Position numbers and translations under genes: made by a program. The notes beneath the pieces are model-generated. The model was given only the letters and a program-made list of their open reading frames with translations. It had not been told where the DNA came from and did no database searches. 64,000 bases of DNA from Methylomonas rapida. Its GTDB lineage: Bacteria > Pseudomonadota > Gammaproteobacteria > Methylococcales > Methylomonadaceae. The stretch covers positions 3,596,001 through 3,660,000 of the forward strand of contig NZ_CP113517.1 of NCBI RefSeq assembly GCF_024360925.2, given 5' to 3'. Numbering within the stretch: position 1 is the stretch's first letter; each line of letters begins with the position of its first letter. Positions 43,918-53,088 of this stretch are shown here, one piece after another.

Positions 43918-44603
43918 ATATCAGCTGCAATCACCCCAACCGTCAAGCCTTTAATTGGTTAATTTATGATATTGGCGACCAATGGCTTCTAAAACATGCA
44001 TCTCTTTACAAAGGCGTGCTCTATGACCTCGGTTGTGGCGAAATGCCTTATCGCGACTGGTTGCTGCAATACGCAGACACCTATACTGGTGTGGATTGGA
44101 GCGATACGTTGCATAAACTCAACGCCGACATACTTGCTGATCTCAACCTGCCTCTGCCGATTGAAAACGAAATAGCGGATACCGTGGTTTCTTTTTCTGT
44201 CATGGAGCATCTAGCCGAGCCGCAGAATATGTTGAACGAAGCCTATCGTATAATTAAGCCTGGAGGGGCAATGATCCTGCAAGTGCCCTTCATGTGGTGG
44301 GTGCATGAAGCACCTTTTGACTATTATCGCTATACGCGCCACGGCCTGAAATATATGTTCGAGAAAGCGGGGTTCACGGATGTTAGCGTTTATCCGCAAA
44401 CTGGCTTCTGGGTGATGTGGACGCTCAAATTTAACTATCAAACTACGCGCCTGATTCGAGGTCCGTGGCTGGGGCGTAACGTTATGAGGTTACTGCTGAG
44501 GGCTGTATGGGCGATAGACCAGCGCGTCGCGCCTTGGCTAGACCAACACTGGCGATGTGAGGAAGAGACAGCCGGTTATTTCGTGGTAGCCCACAAGCCA
44601 TGA
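43914..44603 (+). CDS. SAM-dependent methyltransferase
   Basis: A 229-residue class I methyltransferase: AdoMet motif VLYDLGCGEMPYRDWLLQYA, post-I Asp in YTGVDWSD, and VVSFSVMEHLAEPQNMLNEA, RIIKPGGAMILQVPFMWWVH. Similar enzymes in polysaccharide loci methylate sugars or cap chains, but the acceptor cannot be told. Overlaps the aminotransferase stop and the flippase start. Confidence 0.82.
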   Translation: MNISCNHPNRQAFNWLIYDIGDQWLLKHASLYKGVLYDLGCGEMPYRDWLLQYADTYTGVDWSDTLHKLNADILADLNLPLPIENEIADTVVSFSVMEHLAEPQNMLNEAYRIIKPGGAMILQVPFMWWVHEAPFDYYRYTRHGLKYMFEKAGFTDVSVYPQTGFWVMWTLKFNYQTTRLIRGPWLGRNVMRLLLRAVWAIDQRVAPWLDQHWRCEEETAGYFVVAHKP

Positions 44604-46069
44604 GTTTGGCAAATCGTACTTATTCAGCCGCTCGATGGACGACGACATCCACAGTGATTCGAGCCGGATTGCAACTGGCACAAGTGGCTGTGCTGGCGCG
44701 GATTCTTGCACCTCAGGATTACGGACTGATGGCCATGGTGAATTTAGTGCTAAGTTATGCTGGTTTGTTCAACGATATGGGTCTAAGCACGGCCTTTGTG
44801 CAGCGCCAATCCATCAGTCATGAAGAGCGAAGCAGTTTGTATTGGTTGAATGTGGTTGTTGGCGGAATATTGATGCTTTTAGTAATAGCAGCCGCCCCAT
44901 TGGTTGCTATGTTTTTTCACGAACCGAAATTGGTTCCACTGACAACATTGGTTGCTACCAACTTTCTGGTTAATGCCTTAGGGCAACAATTACGCATGAA
45001 TGCTGAGAAATCGCTGAACTTCCGCCCGGTTGCTTTAATTGAAATATTTGCAGCGGTAATTGGGTTTGCTATAGCAATGCTTACGGCATGGTGGTGGGAC
45101 TGGGGTGTTTATGCGCTAGTTAGCTCCACAATGGTGAGTGCTTGGCTAACGCTGGGTTCGTCATGGCTCTTCTTAGCCAACGGCTGGCGTCCTGCTTGGC
45201 GTCTACAATGGGACGAAGTGCGCTGGTTTGTCCGATTTGGAGGGGGCATGGTTATCAATAATCTGATCAATCATGTCAACGCAACTGTGGACATACTGTT
45301 GGGAGGACGATTGTTAGGCACAAGCCTGTTGGGCTTATACAGTGTGCCACGCAATCTGATTCTGCAAGTGCAGTTTATGGTCAACCCCATATTCACTCGG
45401 GTCGGTTTCCCTCTGATTGCCTCAATCCAGCATGATCAAAAACGTGTCCGTGAGATATATCTGAAAACCATGAACATGACGGCATCAGTCAATACCCCCA
45501 TCTACGTCGCCATGGGCGTGTTTGCCCCTGAAATCGTTTTGTTACTGCTCGGCGATAACTGGCAAGATTCCAGTCCATTGCTTAGGATTCTTGCCATTTG
45601 GGGATTGTTGCGGTCTTTCGGCAATCCTGTCGGAAGTTTGCTGTTTGGACTAGGGCATGTGCGATTGGCAGTCTGGTGGAATGCCGGACTTTTACTAATC
45701 GTTCCGCCGGTAATCTGGCTTAGTTCTAAATATGGTGCACTCGGCATGGCTTATTCAATGAGTGGGTTGATGGCTATCCTATTCGTGCCAGCCTGGGCCA
45801 TTTTGATTCGCCCCACTTGCGGAGCGGGTTTATGGGAATACACACAGCAAGTGCTTATCCCTATATTCTGTGCATTGTTGGCAGGCGGGCTTGCTTGGTT
45901 ATCGGTCATCCAATTCAATTTCTCTCCAATACGGTTGGCTATGGGGTTTTCAGTGGGCATTATCGCTTATTTTTCAATTAGCTGGATAATGAATCGAAAA
46001 TGGTGTTTGATATTGTTTAGTGCTGTAAAACCAGCAAAACATGCGATTAACCTGAAAAAGACACTATGA
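44600..46069 (+). CDS. Wzx/WzxC-like polysaccharide flippase
   Basis: A 489-residue MATE-type exporter with about 12-14 membrane helices. The opening ARWTTTSTVIRAGLQLAQVA and LARILAPQDYGLMAMVNLVL, then GLFNDMGLSTAFVQRQSISH, are typical of WzxC/TuaB proteins. It should flip the undecaprenyl-linked repeat unit to the periplasmic side. A Wzx implies a Wzy-dependent route, but no polymerase is seen in the window. Confidence 0.9.
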   Translation: MSLANRTYSAARWTTTSTVIRAGLQLAQVAVLARILAPQDYGLMAMVNLVLSYAGLFNDMGLSTAFVQRQSISHEERSSLYWLNVVVGGILMLLVIAAAPLVAMFFHEPKLVPLTTLVATNFLVNALGQQLRMNAEKSLNFRPVALIEIFAAVIGFAIAMLTAWWWDWGVYALVSSTMVSAWLTLGSSWLFLANGWRPAWRLQWDEVRWFVRFGGGMVINNLINHVNATVDILLGGRLLGTSLLGLYSVPRNLILQVQFMVNPIFTRVGFPLIASIQHDQKRVREIYLKTMNMTASVNTPIYVAMGVFAPEIVLLLLGDNWQDSSPLLRILAIWGLLRSFGNPVGSLLFGLGHVRLAVWWNAGLLLIVPPVIWLSSKYGALGMAYSMSGLMAILFVPAWAILIRPTCGAGLWEYTQQVLIPIFCALLAGGLAWLSVIQFNFSPIRLAMGFSVGIIAYFSISWIMNRKWCLILFSAVKPAKHAINLKKTL

Positions 46070-46956
46070 GGAATCCCCTTATTTCGGTGATCATCCCGGC
46101 ACGAAATCGTGAAAAAAACATTGACTATTGTCTTCGCTCAGTTCTTTCACAAACTTATTCCAATTTTGAGGTCATTGTCATAGATGATGGCTCTTTAGAT
46201 GCAACACGGAAGATAGCGGAAGCTTTTGCCGATACAAGAGTACAAGTTATTTCCCATAAGAAATCGCTAGGCGCCCAAGCTGCGAGAAACACCGGCATCA
46301 AAAATGCACGAGGTGAATGGATTGCTTTTCAAGACAGTGACGATGAATGGATTCCTGAAAAACTTGAAAAACAGGTTGCGGCTTTAACTTCGATGAACTG
46401 GAATGATCGCTTGGTTATTCACACCGATCTTTATCGATATTATCCTACAACAAATAATAAGGAATTATGGACATTACCCAGCATAAACGGTAAATCTTCT
46501 TATCGCTCACTATTAATGTCGCCAGGACCTCTATTGCAAACAATGTTGGTTGCAAAATCCGCATTATTTGAAATCGGCTTGCTTGATGAACAGGTTCCAT
46601 CATACCAAGAATGGGATACGGCCATTAGGTTAGCCAAAATTTGTGAATTTTTTCATATCCGAGAATATTTAGCCGTATATTGGTTACATGAGGGAGATAC
46701 TATATCCAAAAACAAAAGGCTCGATATTGATGGCTATCGTTATGTTATCGAGAAGCACCGGGACGAAATATGCAACGTTGCTGGGAAAAAATATTGGCAT
46801 CGGCATTTATCCAGGCTCGCACGCAATTGCACCAAATTCGGTTTTTTCAATGATGCTAAGACTATTATCTCGCTGATGCCTTTACTAAGCCATTGGCGAT
46901 GGCGTGCAGTTTTATCTTTTTACGCAGCTAACTTGAGAAGGAAAAATAATGATTGA
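46066..46956 (+). CDS. Family 2 glycosyltransferase
   Basis: A 296-residue GT-A enzyme: ISVIIPARNREKNIDYCLRS, IVIDDGSLDATRKIAEAFAD, AARNTGIKNARGEWIAFQDS with the Asp-x-Asp-like QDSDDEWIPEKLEKQ. The C-terminal third is variable and probably sets the acceptor. Cytoplasmic, membrane-associated. Coupled to the flippase gene by ATGA. Confidence 0.88.
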   Translation: MRNPLISVIIPARNREKNIDYCLRSVLSQTYSNFEVIVIDDGSLDATRKIAEAFADTRVQVISHKKSLGAQAARNTGIKNARGEWIAFQDSDDEWIPEKLEKQVAALTSMNWNDRLVIHTDLYRYYPTTNNKELWTLPSINGKSSYRSLLMSPGPLLQTMLVAKSALFEIGLLDEQVPSYQEWDTAIRLAKICEFFHIREYLAVYWLHEGDTISKNKRLDIDGYRYVIEKHRDEICNVAGKKYWHRHLSRLARNCTKFGFFNDAKTIISLMPLLSHWRWRAVLSFYAANLRRKNND

Positions 46957-47386
46957 ACGTATCATTTCAAAAAATAAGGAACTTGCTGTCATCATCCGCC
47001 ATTCCTTCAAAAAAGAAGGTATTGAGTTTTTCACTCCCGGCACTTATTCCCAGCAAATCGGCTACATGAACCGCCCCGTCGGTTATAAAATTCCTCCGCA
47101 CGTTCACAATCCTGTCGCTAGAGAAGTTCACTATACCAACGAGGTTTTGTTTATTAAAAGCGGTCGGGTACGCGTCGATTTTTATTCCGAGGAACAGGAA
47201 TATCTGGAAAGCACGATTCTTGAAACCGGCGACGTGATTCTATTGGCCCTGGGTGGGCATGGCTTTGAAATGCTTGAAGCCACCGAAATCATAGAAGTCA
47301 AACAAGGCCCATATGCAGGCGATCAGGATAAAACCCGCTTTGACGCTATCGATAACGACCAAATCACAATGAGAAAGCCCGCATGA
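46949..47386 (+). CDS. Cupin-fold protein of the polysaccharide cluster
   Basis: A 145-residue single-domain cupin. VGYKIPPHVHNPVAREVHYT supplies the His-x-His metal ligands of motif 1; VLFIKSGRVRVDFYSEEQEY and ILETGDVILLALGGHGFEML form the rest of the barrel. Members in such clusters act as sugar isomerases, epimerases or small lyases, but no specific function can be given. Overlaps the glycosyltransferase by 8 bases and the aminotransferase by 4. Confidence 0.72.
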   Translation: MIERIISKNKELAVIIRHSFKKEGIEFFTPGTYSQQIGYMNRPVGYKIPPHVHNPVAREVHYTNEVLFIKSGRVRVDFYSEEQEYLESTILETGDVILLALGGHGFEMLEATEIIEVKQGPYAGDQDKTRFDAIDNDQITMRKPA

Positions 47387-48492
47387 TCCCGGTCAATGAG
47401 CCACTCTTGAACGGCAATGAAAAAAATTACCTGTTGGAATGCATAGAAACCGGCTGGATTTCTTCCGAAGGCCCCTTCATAAAACGCTTCGAAACCGAAT
47501 TTGCCCAACGATTTGGCCGCAAACATGCGGTTGCCGTGGCAAATGGTACGGCTGCTCTGGATATTGCCATCGAGGCATTGGACATTGGACCGGGCGACGA
47601 GGTCATTGTCCCTGCCTTTACGATTATCTCCTGCCTTCACCAAATCGTCCGAGCCGGCGCAACACCTGTATTGGTTGATAGCTGTCCACTGACCTGGAAT
47701 ATGGACGTCAACCAGATCGAGTCAAAGATCACGCCAAAAACCAAAGCCATCATGGCCGTGCATATTTATGGTCTGCCTGTGGATATGCAACCCTTATTAG
47801 AGTTGGCGCAAAAACATGGTTTAAAAGTAATAGAAGACGCCGCCGAAGCGCACGGTCAAACTTACAATGGCAAACCTTGTGGCAGTTTCGGTGATATCAG
47901 TACCTTCAGCTTTTACCCCAATAAACACATTACCACCGGCGAGGGTGGCATGGTGGTAACCGATGACGATGAACTTGCCGAACAAGCGCGAGGCTTAAGG
48001 AATTTATGCTTCCAGCCGGCCAAACGTTTCGTGCATGAACGCTTGGGCTGGAATTACCGAATGACCAATATGCAGGCCGCATTGGGTGTCGCGCAATTAG
48101 AACGCCTGGATGAGTTTATTCAACGCAAACGCGAAATTGGCGGGCTTTATTCCGAATTATTAAACAACCTGCCAGGGGTACAATTGCCATTGATGCAAAC
48201 AGAGTATGCCCAAAATATTTTTTGGGTTTTTGGCTTAGTGTTGGATGAATCTTTAGGCCTAACCGCAGAACAAGCCATGCAGCGGCTTGCAGGCCAAGGC
48301 ATCGGTACACGGCCTTTCTTCTGCCCCATGCATTTGCAACCCATTTTAAGGAATATGGGCTTTTTTAATAATGAAACCTATCCAGTGGCTGAAAACCTGT
48401 ATCGATTTGGTTTTTACATCCCCAGCGGCTTAGCCTTGACAAACGCACAAATTGAGGAAGTGGCCCATGTTTGCCGTGAGATTTTGCAATGA
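47383..48492 (+). CDS. Perosamine-synthase-like aminotransferase
   Basis: A 369-residue DegT/DnrJ/EryC1 protein, distinct from the WecE-like one. It starts MIPVNEPLLNGNEKNYLLEC and shows HAVAVANGTAALDIAIEALD, VIEDAAEAHGQTYNGKPCGS and the PLP lysine in STFSFYPNKHITTGEGGMVV. The layout resembles GDP-perosamine synthase, which aminates GDP-4-keto-6-deoxymannose at C4. Other 4-keto sugars remain possible. No GDP-mannose dehydratase gene is present in the window. Confidence 0.82.
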   Translation: MIPVNEPLLNGNEKNYLLECIETGWISSEGPFIKRFETEFAQRFGRKHAVAVANGTAALDIAIEALDIGPGDEVIVPAFTIISCLHQIVRAGATPVLVDSCPLTWNMDVNQIESKITPKTKAIMAVHIYGLPVDMQPLLELAQKHGLKVIEDAAEAHGQTYNGKPCGSFGDISTFSFYPNKHITTGEGGMVVTDDDELAEQARGLRNLCFQPAKRFVHERLGWNYRMTNMQAALGVAQLERLDEFIQRKREIGGLYSELLNNLPGVQLPLMQTEYAQNIFWVFGLVLDESLGLTAEQAMQRLAGQGIGTRPFFCPMHLQPILRNMGFFNNETYPVAENLYRFGFYIPSGLALTNAQIEEVAHVCREILQ

Positions 48493-49265
48493 ATAAGGTA
48501 TTTGACCACTATGCTCGCTATTACGATTTACTTTATCAGGATAAGGATTATGCGGCTGAAGCGGCGTATGTGGCTTCGCATATTCAAAAGTGCAACCCAA
48601 GCGCACAAACAATACTGGAGCTTGGTTGTGGAACAGGCGCGCATGCCGAGTTTTTAGCTCGCCTGGGTTTTAGCGTCATCGGCGTGGACATGAGTCAAAC
48701 CATGCTTGAGCAAGCTGAAACTCGAAAAGCGGGGTTGCCAATCGAAATTGCAGAAAAACTTACTTTTATCCAAGGTGATGTGCGCAGTATTCGTACCGGC
48801 GAATATTATGACGCTGTAATATCTCTATTTCATGTAATGAGTTACCAAATATCAAACTCTGATCTAGAAGATGCCTTTGCTACAGCCGCCACTCATCTCA
48901 ACCCTGGAGGAGTTTTTTTATTCGATTTTTGGTATGGTCCCGCTGTCTTATCACAAAAGCCTGAAACTCGGGAAAGAGAGCTTGAAAATGAGAAAATTAA
49001 GATATCACGCATCGCAGAACCTGAAATGTTCCTAAGCGAAAACAAAATTAATGTGAACTATAGGTTTTTGATTGAAGAGCTCGCTACAGGAAAGATCACA
49101 AAAATGTCTGAGAAACATTGCATGCGTTATCTTTTCAAACCAGAGCTCGAGTTGTTCATGAAGCATGCCGGATTTCAACCGGTTTCTTTCGTTGAATGGA
49201 TGACAAATACTCCTATGACCAGCGACGGATGGAGTTCATTTTCGGTAGCTAAATGGGTGGCATGA
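48489..49265 (+). CDS. SAM-dependent methyltransferase
   Basis: A 258-residue class I methyltransferase: FDHYARYYDLLYQDKDYAAE, AdoMet motif TILELGCGTGAHAEFLARLG, VIGVDMSQTMLEQAE, and VISLFHVMSYQISNSDLEDA with LNPGGVFLFDFWYGP. This style is common for sugar N- or O-methylation in surface glycans. Its stop overlaps the next start by four bases. Confidence 0.85.
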   Translation: MNKVFDHYARYYDLLYQDKDYAAEAAYVASHIQKCNPSAQTILELGCGTGAHAEFLARLGFSVIGVDMSQTMLEQAETRKAGLPIEIAEKLTFIQGDVRSIRTGEYYDAVISLFHVMSYQISNSDLEDAFATAATHLNPGGVFLFDFWYGPAVLSQKPETRERELENEKIKISRIAEPEMFLSENKINVNYRFLIEELATGKITKMSEKHCMRYLFKPELELFMKHAGFQPVSFVEWMTNTPMTSDGWSSFSVAKWVA

Positions 49266-50356
49266 GGATTTTAATAATTGGATTTCAGCCTTACGAGAAT
49301 ATAACCTACCCTCACTTAAAACAGGTTGTACAGCATTTTACGGCTTTCGGCAGTGATTACGCGCTATTCCGTGAACGGGGCTATTTTATTGATGAGGCTT
49401 TTAAACCTGGTTTATCTCTAAAAGCTTTGCTTCGTTCCGCGTATACATTCAGTACAATCGCGATTGACTCGATTAAGCTAATCGCAAGACGCCTTCTTAC
49501 TCAGTACGATTTAGTGATCGCGGTAGATAATTTTGCATTCATAACCGCATCAACCTTATACACAAATGTCATACTCTGGAGCCACGATTTTGTGACCGAC
49601 GATCAAGAAAGAAGCAGCGCCTGGATACACAAACTGATTAAGAGCAAGCTGTCGGAAAAATTGAATAGAAAGGCTAATATTATTATTCAAGACCAGACCC
49701 GATTAAGTTTATTCTGCTCGCGGTATCACCCCGAAGGGTTATATACCTCTAATGTCTTCTTCCTGCCAGTATCGCTCAGAGCCTCGGATAATTATCTTGA
49801 ATCAAAATTGCAACAAACGCCAGTGTTACTACAAATTGGAGGCATTAATTGCTGGCGATCAATGAGTGACAAGCTTCTTTGCCATTATCAATCGCATTCT
49901 AGGGAGTATGCACTGGCATTTCACGGATTTATCGATAAGGAAATGCAACAAAAAATCAGAAACGCCGAGCATCTTCCTTGGACGTCATCGATCGACTTAG
50001 ACGCCAACTGCGTAAATAAAATCGTTTCAAAATGCGACATCGGATTTGTTGCCTATAACGCCGGCGATTTCAATTTCTACTATATTGGAAGAGCATCAGG
50101 ACAGTTGGTGGAATTTCTTAGATGCGGCAAACCAGTCATAGCACTCGGCAAAACCGATTTGCAGCGTCTCGTCGACGAAAAAAAAATTGGTGTGGCAATC
50201 AATCACATAGACGATCTTGATGCCGCAATAGCCAAAGTCTTATTTAACTATCCGACCTATTCGTCGAATTGCAAGAAACTGTATGATGAAGTTTACAATC
50301 TCAACAATTATTTGGATCATCTGACCGATTGGGTTATAGAACGAGCTGTACTATGA
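49262..50356 (+). CDS. Glycosyltransferase-like GT-B protein
   Basis: A 364-residue protein starting MRILIIGFQPYENITYPHLK. It has a two-domain GT-B look: SHDFVTDDQERSSAWIHKLI in the first half; VLLQIGGINCWRSMSD, ALAFHGFIDKEMQQ and SGQLVEFLRCGKPVIALGKT in the second, where a Glu ending the donor-sugar helix is expected. No precise family named. ATG at 49262 overlaps the upstream stop; the ATG at 49253 is inside that gene. Confidence 0.68.
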   Translation: MRILIIGFQPYENITYPHLKQVVQHFTAFGSDYALFRERGYFIDEAFKPGLSLKALLRSAYTFSTIAIDSIKLIARRLLTQYDLVIAVDNFAFITASTLYTNVILWSHDFVTDDQERSSAWIHKLIKSKLSEKLNRKANIIIQDQTRLSLFCSRYHPEGLYTSNVFFLPVSLRASDNYLESKLQQTPVLLQIGGINCWRSMSDKLLCHYQSHSREYALAFHGFIDKEMQQKIRNAEHLPWTSSIDLDANCVNKIVSKCDIGFVAYNAGDFNFYYIGRASGQLVEFLRCGKPVIALGKTDLQRLVDEKKIGVAINHIDDLDAAIAKVLFNYPTYSSNCKKLYDEVYNLNNYLDHLTDWVIERAVL

Positions 50357-50973
50357 ACTTATTCGGTAATCTATTAAGAGAAATCCTTTATAACCCATGT
50401 CGCCATATCAAGAGCTTACCGTTCGTATCAGTTGGTAGAGACACCATTATATTGCCGAGCGCTCGATTCACTTTTCGGCTGGGCGCCAAGAATTTCCAAG
50501 GAAAGATAACCATCGGTGATAATTCGATGATCGGCGGTGAATTTATTTTCGAATCGAACAATGGCGAAGTTTCGGTCGGTGATGGCACGTTTATCAACAG
50601 TGGTACACGTATCATATGCAGAGAAAACATTAAAATCGGCTCTAATGTCACGATCGCGTGGAACTGCATCCTTTACGACCATAATTCTCACTCCCTCTCC
50701 TGGACCGAGAGGAAAGTGGACTTAAGGCAACAAATTGCCGATTTCAATGCGGGTAAAAATTTTATCCATGGAAAAAATTGGGCAACCGTTAAGTCGCGCC
50801 CCATCGTCATCGGAGATAAAGCGTGGTTAGGATTCGGTGTAACAGTTCTAAATGGTGTGCACATAGGTGAAGGCGCCATAATCGGCGCATCCAGTGTAGT
50901 TAGAGCCGATGCGCCAGCATGGACTATAGCTTACGGAAATCCTGCTACGCCTCAAAAAGCAATCAATAAATAA
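50353..50973 (+). CDS. Left-handed beta-helix acyltransferase
   Basis: A 206-residue hexapeptide-repeat protein. Repeats are visible in GKITIGDNSMIGGEFIFESN, ENIKIGSNVTIAWNCILYDH with the catalytic His of DHNSHSL, and RPIVIGDKAWLGFGVTVLNG, VHIGEGAIIGASSVV. It probably O- or N-acetylates a sugar of the repeat unit from acetyl-CoA. Start at 50353 overlaps the upstream stop by four bases. Confidence 0.87.
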   Translation: MNLFGNLLREILYNPCRHIKSLPFVSVGRDTIILPSARFTFRLGAKNFQGKITIGDNSMIGGEFIFESNNGEVSVGDGTFINSGTRIICRENIKIGSNVTIAWNCILYDHNSHSLSWTERKVDLRQQIADFNAGKNFIHGKNWATVKSRPIVIGDKAWLGFGVTVLNGVHIGEGAIIGASSVVRADAPAWTIAYGNPATPQKAINK

Positions 50974-50986
50974 AGGTCATTTTCTT

Positions 50987-51916
50987 TTGCATACTAAGGA
51001 CAATCCATCTAAAAGGGCACTCATATTAGGCGCAGCCGGCTTTATCGGTAGCCACCTAGTACAACGCCTTAATGCGGGCAATGAGTTTACCCATCTTGCG
51101 CTTGCCGGTCATGGAGTAGCCCAAAAATATTATTCATCAAACATGATGATCTTTGATGGATTAATCGATAGCAACATGTTAAACCAATGCCCTACTCCTG
51201 ATGTGATTCTGTTCGCGGCGGGAAGCGCTTCGGTCGGCGCATCAATCGAAAATCCAACAAAGGATTTCAAGCTGAGCATCCCATCTCTAGTCGATTTATT
51301 AGATAAACTTAGAACAAACTGGCCAAGAAGCCGCCTCGTATATATTTCGAGTGCCGCTGTTTATGGCGAATCGTCGTCGATTGCTACTCCCACTCAAAGT
51401 CAATTACTACCGCTATCACCCTATGGTCTGCACAAGAAAATTTCGGAAGAATTAATTTTGTTTGAGCTAATTCGCAATCGACTGGACGCGGTTATTGTTC
51501 GACCATTTTCAATTTACGGCCCTGGCTTAAAGAAGCAGCTTTTATGGGACGCCTTAAACAAGGCCCAATTAGGCCACTATAGTTTTTTCGGAACAGGAAA
51601 CGAGATGAGAGACTGGATTTTTGTCGATGATCTGGTGTCGCTTTTGGTTGATATTTCACTGTATCCTGAACGCTTTCCAACTATTTTGAACATCGGAACC
51701 GGGATTCCGGTATCGGTAGCCAACATATTGCGGAAGCTCTATACAGCTTTCGGTATTTGGCAAAGTCCGACATTCGTTAACGTGAATAAAGCAGGCGACC
51801 CTTGCGACCTAAGTGCCGACCCAATGGAACAGACCCCTTACTCTAGCTATTTTAAAACACCGCTTGACAAGGGATTACAACACTATGTGAACTGGTTTAG
51901 ATCGATCCAACAATGA
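50987..51916 (+). CDS. NAD-dependent epimerase/dehydratase
   Basis: A 309-residue extended SDR: Rossmann motif ALILGAAGFIGSHLVQRLN, then VYISSAAVYGESSSI and the active-site SPYGLHKKISEELILFELI (Tyr-x3-Lys). RPFSIYGPGLKKQLLWDALN and RDWIFVDDLVSLLVDI close the core. Likely makes or reduces an NDP-sugar. It starts at a TTG with AAAGG about ten bases upstream, since no ATG is available near the N-terminus; this and the 13-base gap differ from the tight overlaps elsewhere in the cluster. Confidence 0.85.
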   Translation: MHTKDNPSKRALILGAAGFIGSHLVQRLNAGNEFTHLALAGHGVAQKYYSSNMMIFDGLIDSNMLNQCPTPDVILFAAGSASVGASIENPTKDFKLSIPSLVDLLDKLRTNWPRSRLVYISSAAVYGESSSIATPTQSQLLPLSPYGLHKKISEELILFELIRNRLDAVIVRPFSIYGPGLKKQLLWDALNKAQLGHYSFFGTGNEMRDWIFVDDLVSLLVDISLYPERFPTILNIGTGIPVSVANILRKLYTAFGIWQSPTFVNVNKAGDPCDLSADPMEQTPYSSYFKTPLDKGLQHYVNWFRSIQQ

Positions 51917-53088
51917 CGCGAATTGCAATATCTGCCTACTTACGCGGGAATAACTGGCTAGGAGGAGTAAGTTACTTCCGAAGCCTGGTAAGCGCTTTGC
52001 GCAAATATCCTGTTCCCAATGAATTCTCGGTAATTATATTGACCAATCAAAGTGAGGCATTTGGCTTTCACAACGACGCTAGTGTGAACATTATCGACGC
52101 GCCTTGGCTGGATTCGTTCGGCAGGTTTGATTATCTCTTGAACGGGGTCATCAAAACGAGCGGCTTGATCAATCCTTTGCTTTACCGTTATGCTAAAAAA
52201 TCAGGCATCGATTTAATAACTCATTCTCCTGTAAATGTGTTGAACGCATGCCCGACGCTATTCTGGATGCAAGATTTTCAGCATTGTTATTTCCCCGAGT
52301 ATTTTTCCAGGTACGAGCGCGCTAGGCGAGATAGAAATATACGACTATCTAGCAAAGCCGGCGATATTCTATTCAGCAGCAATAGCGCCGCTAAAGATTT
52401 CCGCCAATTTTTTCCAGAGTTAACGTCTACCCGGATACACGTTCTACAATTTGCACCGTTACTCGATGACAAAAATAACCTGCCAACACGTCATGAACTA
52501 TCGCTTAAATATAAATTTTTTGGAGACTATTTCTTTCTCCCAAACCAGTTTTGGCAACATAAAAATCATAGTATAGTCGTCGAAGCGTTACGTCGGTTAC
52601 CGAGCACATTTCAAGTGGTCGCTACCGGCATTTTATCCGACTCACGAAGCAATAATCACATACAAGACATTCTGGAACGCATAGACCGATATTCTTTGAA
52701 CGATAGGTTCAAGATTTTAGGCGTTATACCGCGAAAGGATTTGCTGGGTTTGATGCTCCATTCTCTATGTGTGATCAATCCGTCGCTTTTTGAAGGTTGG
52801 AGCACGACGGTAGAAGAAGCCAAATACCTCGGCAAACGTCTCTTGTTATCTGACATTCCCGTTCATCGCGAACAAAATCCGCTAGATGCCATCTTCTTTT
52901 CGCCGTTGGAACCGGATGAGCTCGCACAGGCAATGCACCGAGTCAAGGACGAATACAGCACGCCCCGTGAACAAACGAGATGGATACAAGGCTGGGATGC
53001 TTATGAAACCTCAGCCGAACGATTCTCCAGTCAATACATCAAAATAGCGAAGAAAATTCTATCTTTAGAGCCCCCGGAAAACACATGA
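51913..53088 (+). CDS. Family 4 glycosyltransferase
   Basis: A 391-residue GT-B enzyme. The N-terminal domain has NWLGGVSYFRSLVSALRKYP. The C-terminal GT4 domain shows YFFLPNQFWQHKNHSIVVEA, VIPRKDLLGLMLHSLCVINP and SLFEGWSTTVEEAKYLGKRL, with the Glu-x7-Glu region. Retaining transferase for the glycan backbone. Overlaps both neighbours by four bases. Confidence 0.9.
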   Translation: MTRIAISAYLRGNNWLGGVSYFRSLVSALRKYPVPNEFSVIILTNQSEAFGFHNDASVNIIDAPWLDSFGRFDYLLNGVIKTSGLINPLLYRYAKKSGIDLITHSPVNVLNACPTLFWMQDFQHCYFPEYFSRYERARRDRNIRLSSKAGDILFSSNSAAKDFRQFFPELTSTRIHVLQFAPLLDDKNNLPTRHELSLKYKFFGDYFFLPNQFWQHKNHSIVVEALRRLPSTFQVVATGILSDSRSNNHIQDILERIDRYSLNDRFKILGVIPRKDLLGLMLHSLCVINPSLFEGWSTTVEEAKYLGKRLLLSDIPVHREQNPLDAIFFSPLEPDELAQAMHRVKDEYSTPREQTRWIQGWDAYETSAERFSSQYIKIAKKILSLEPPENT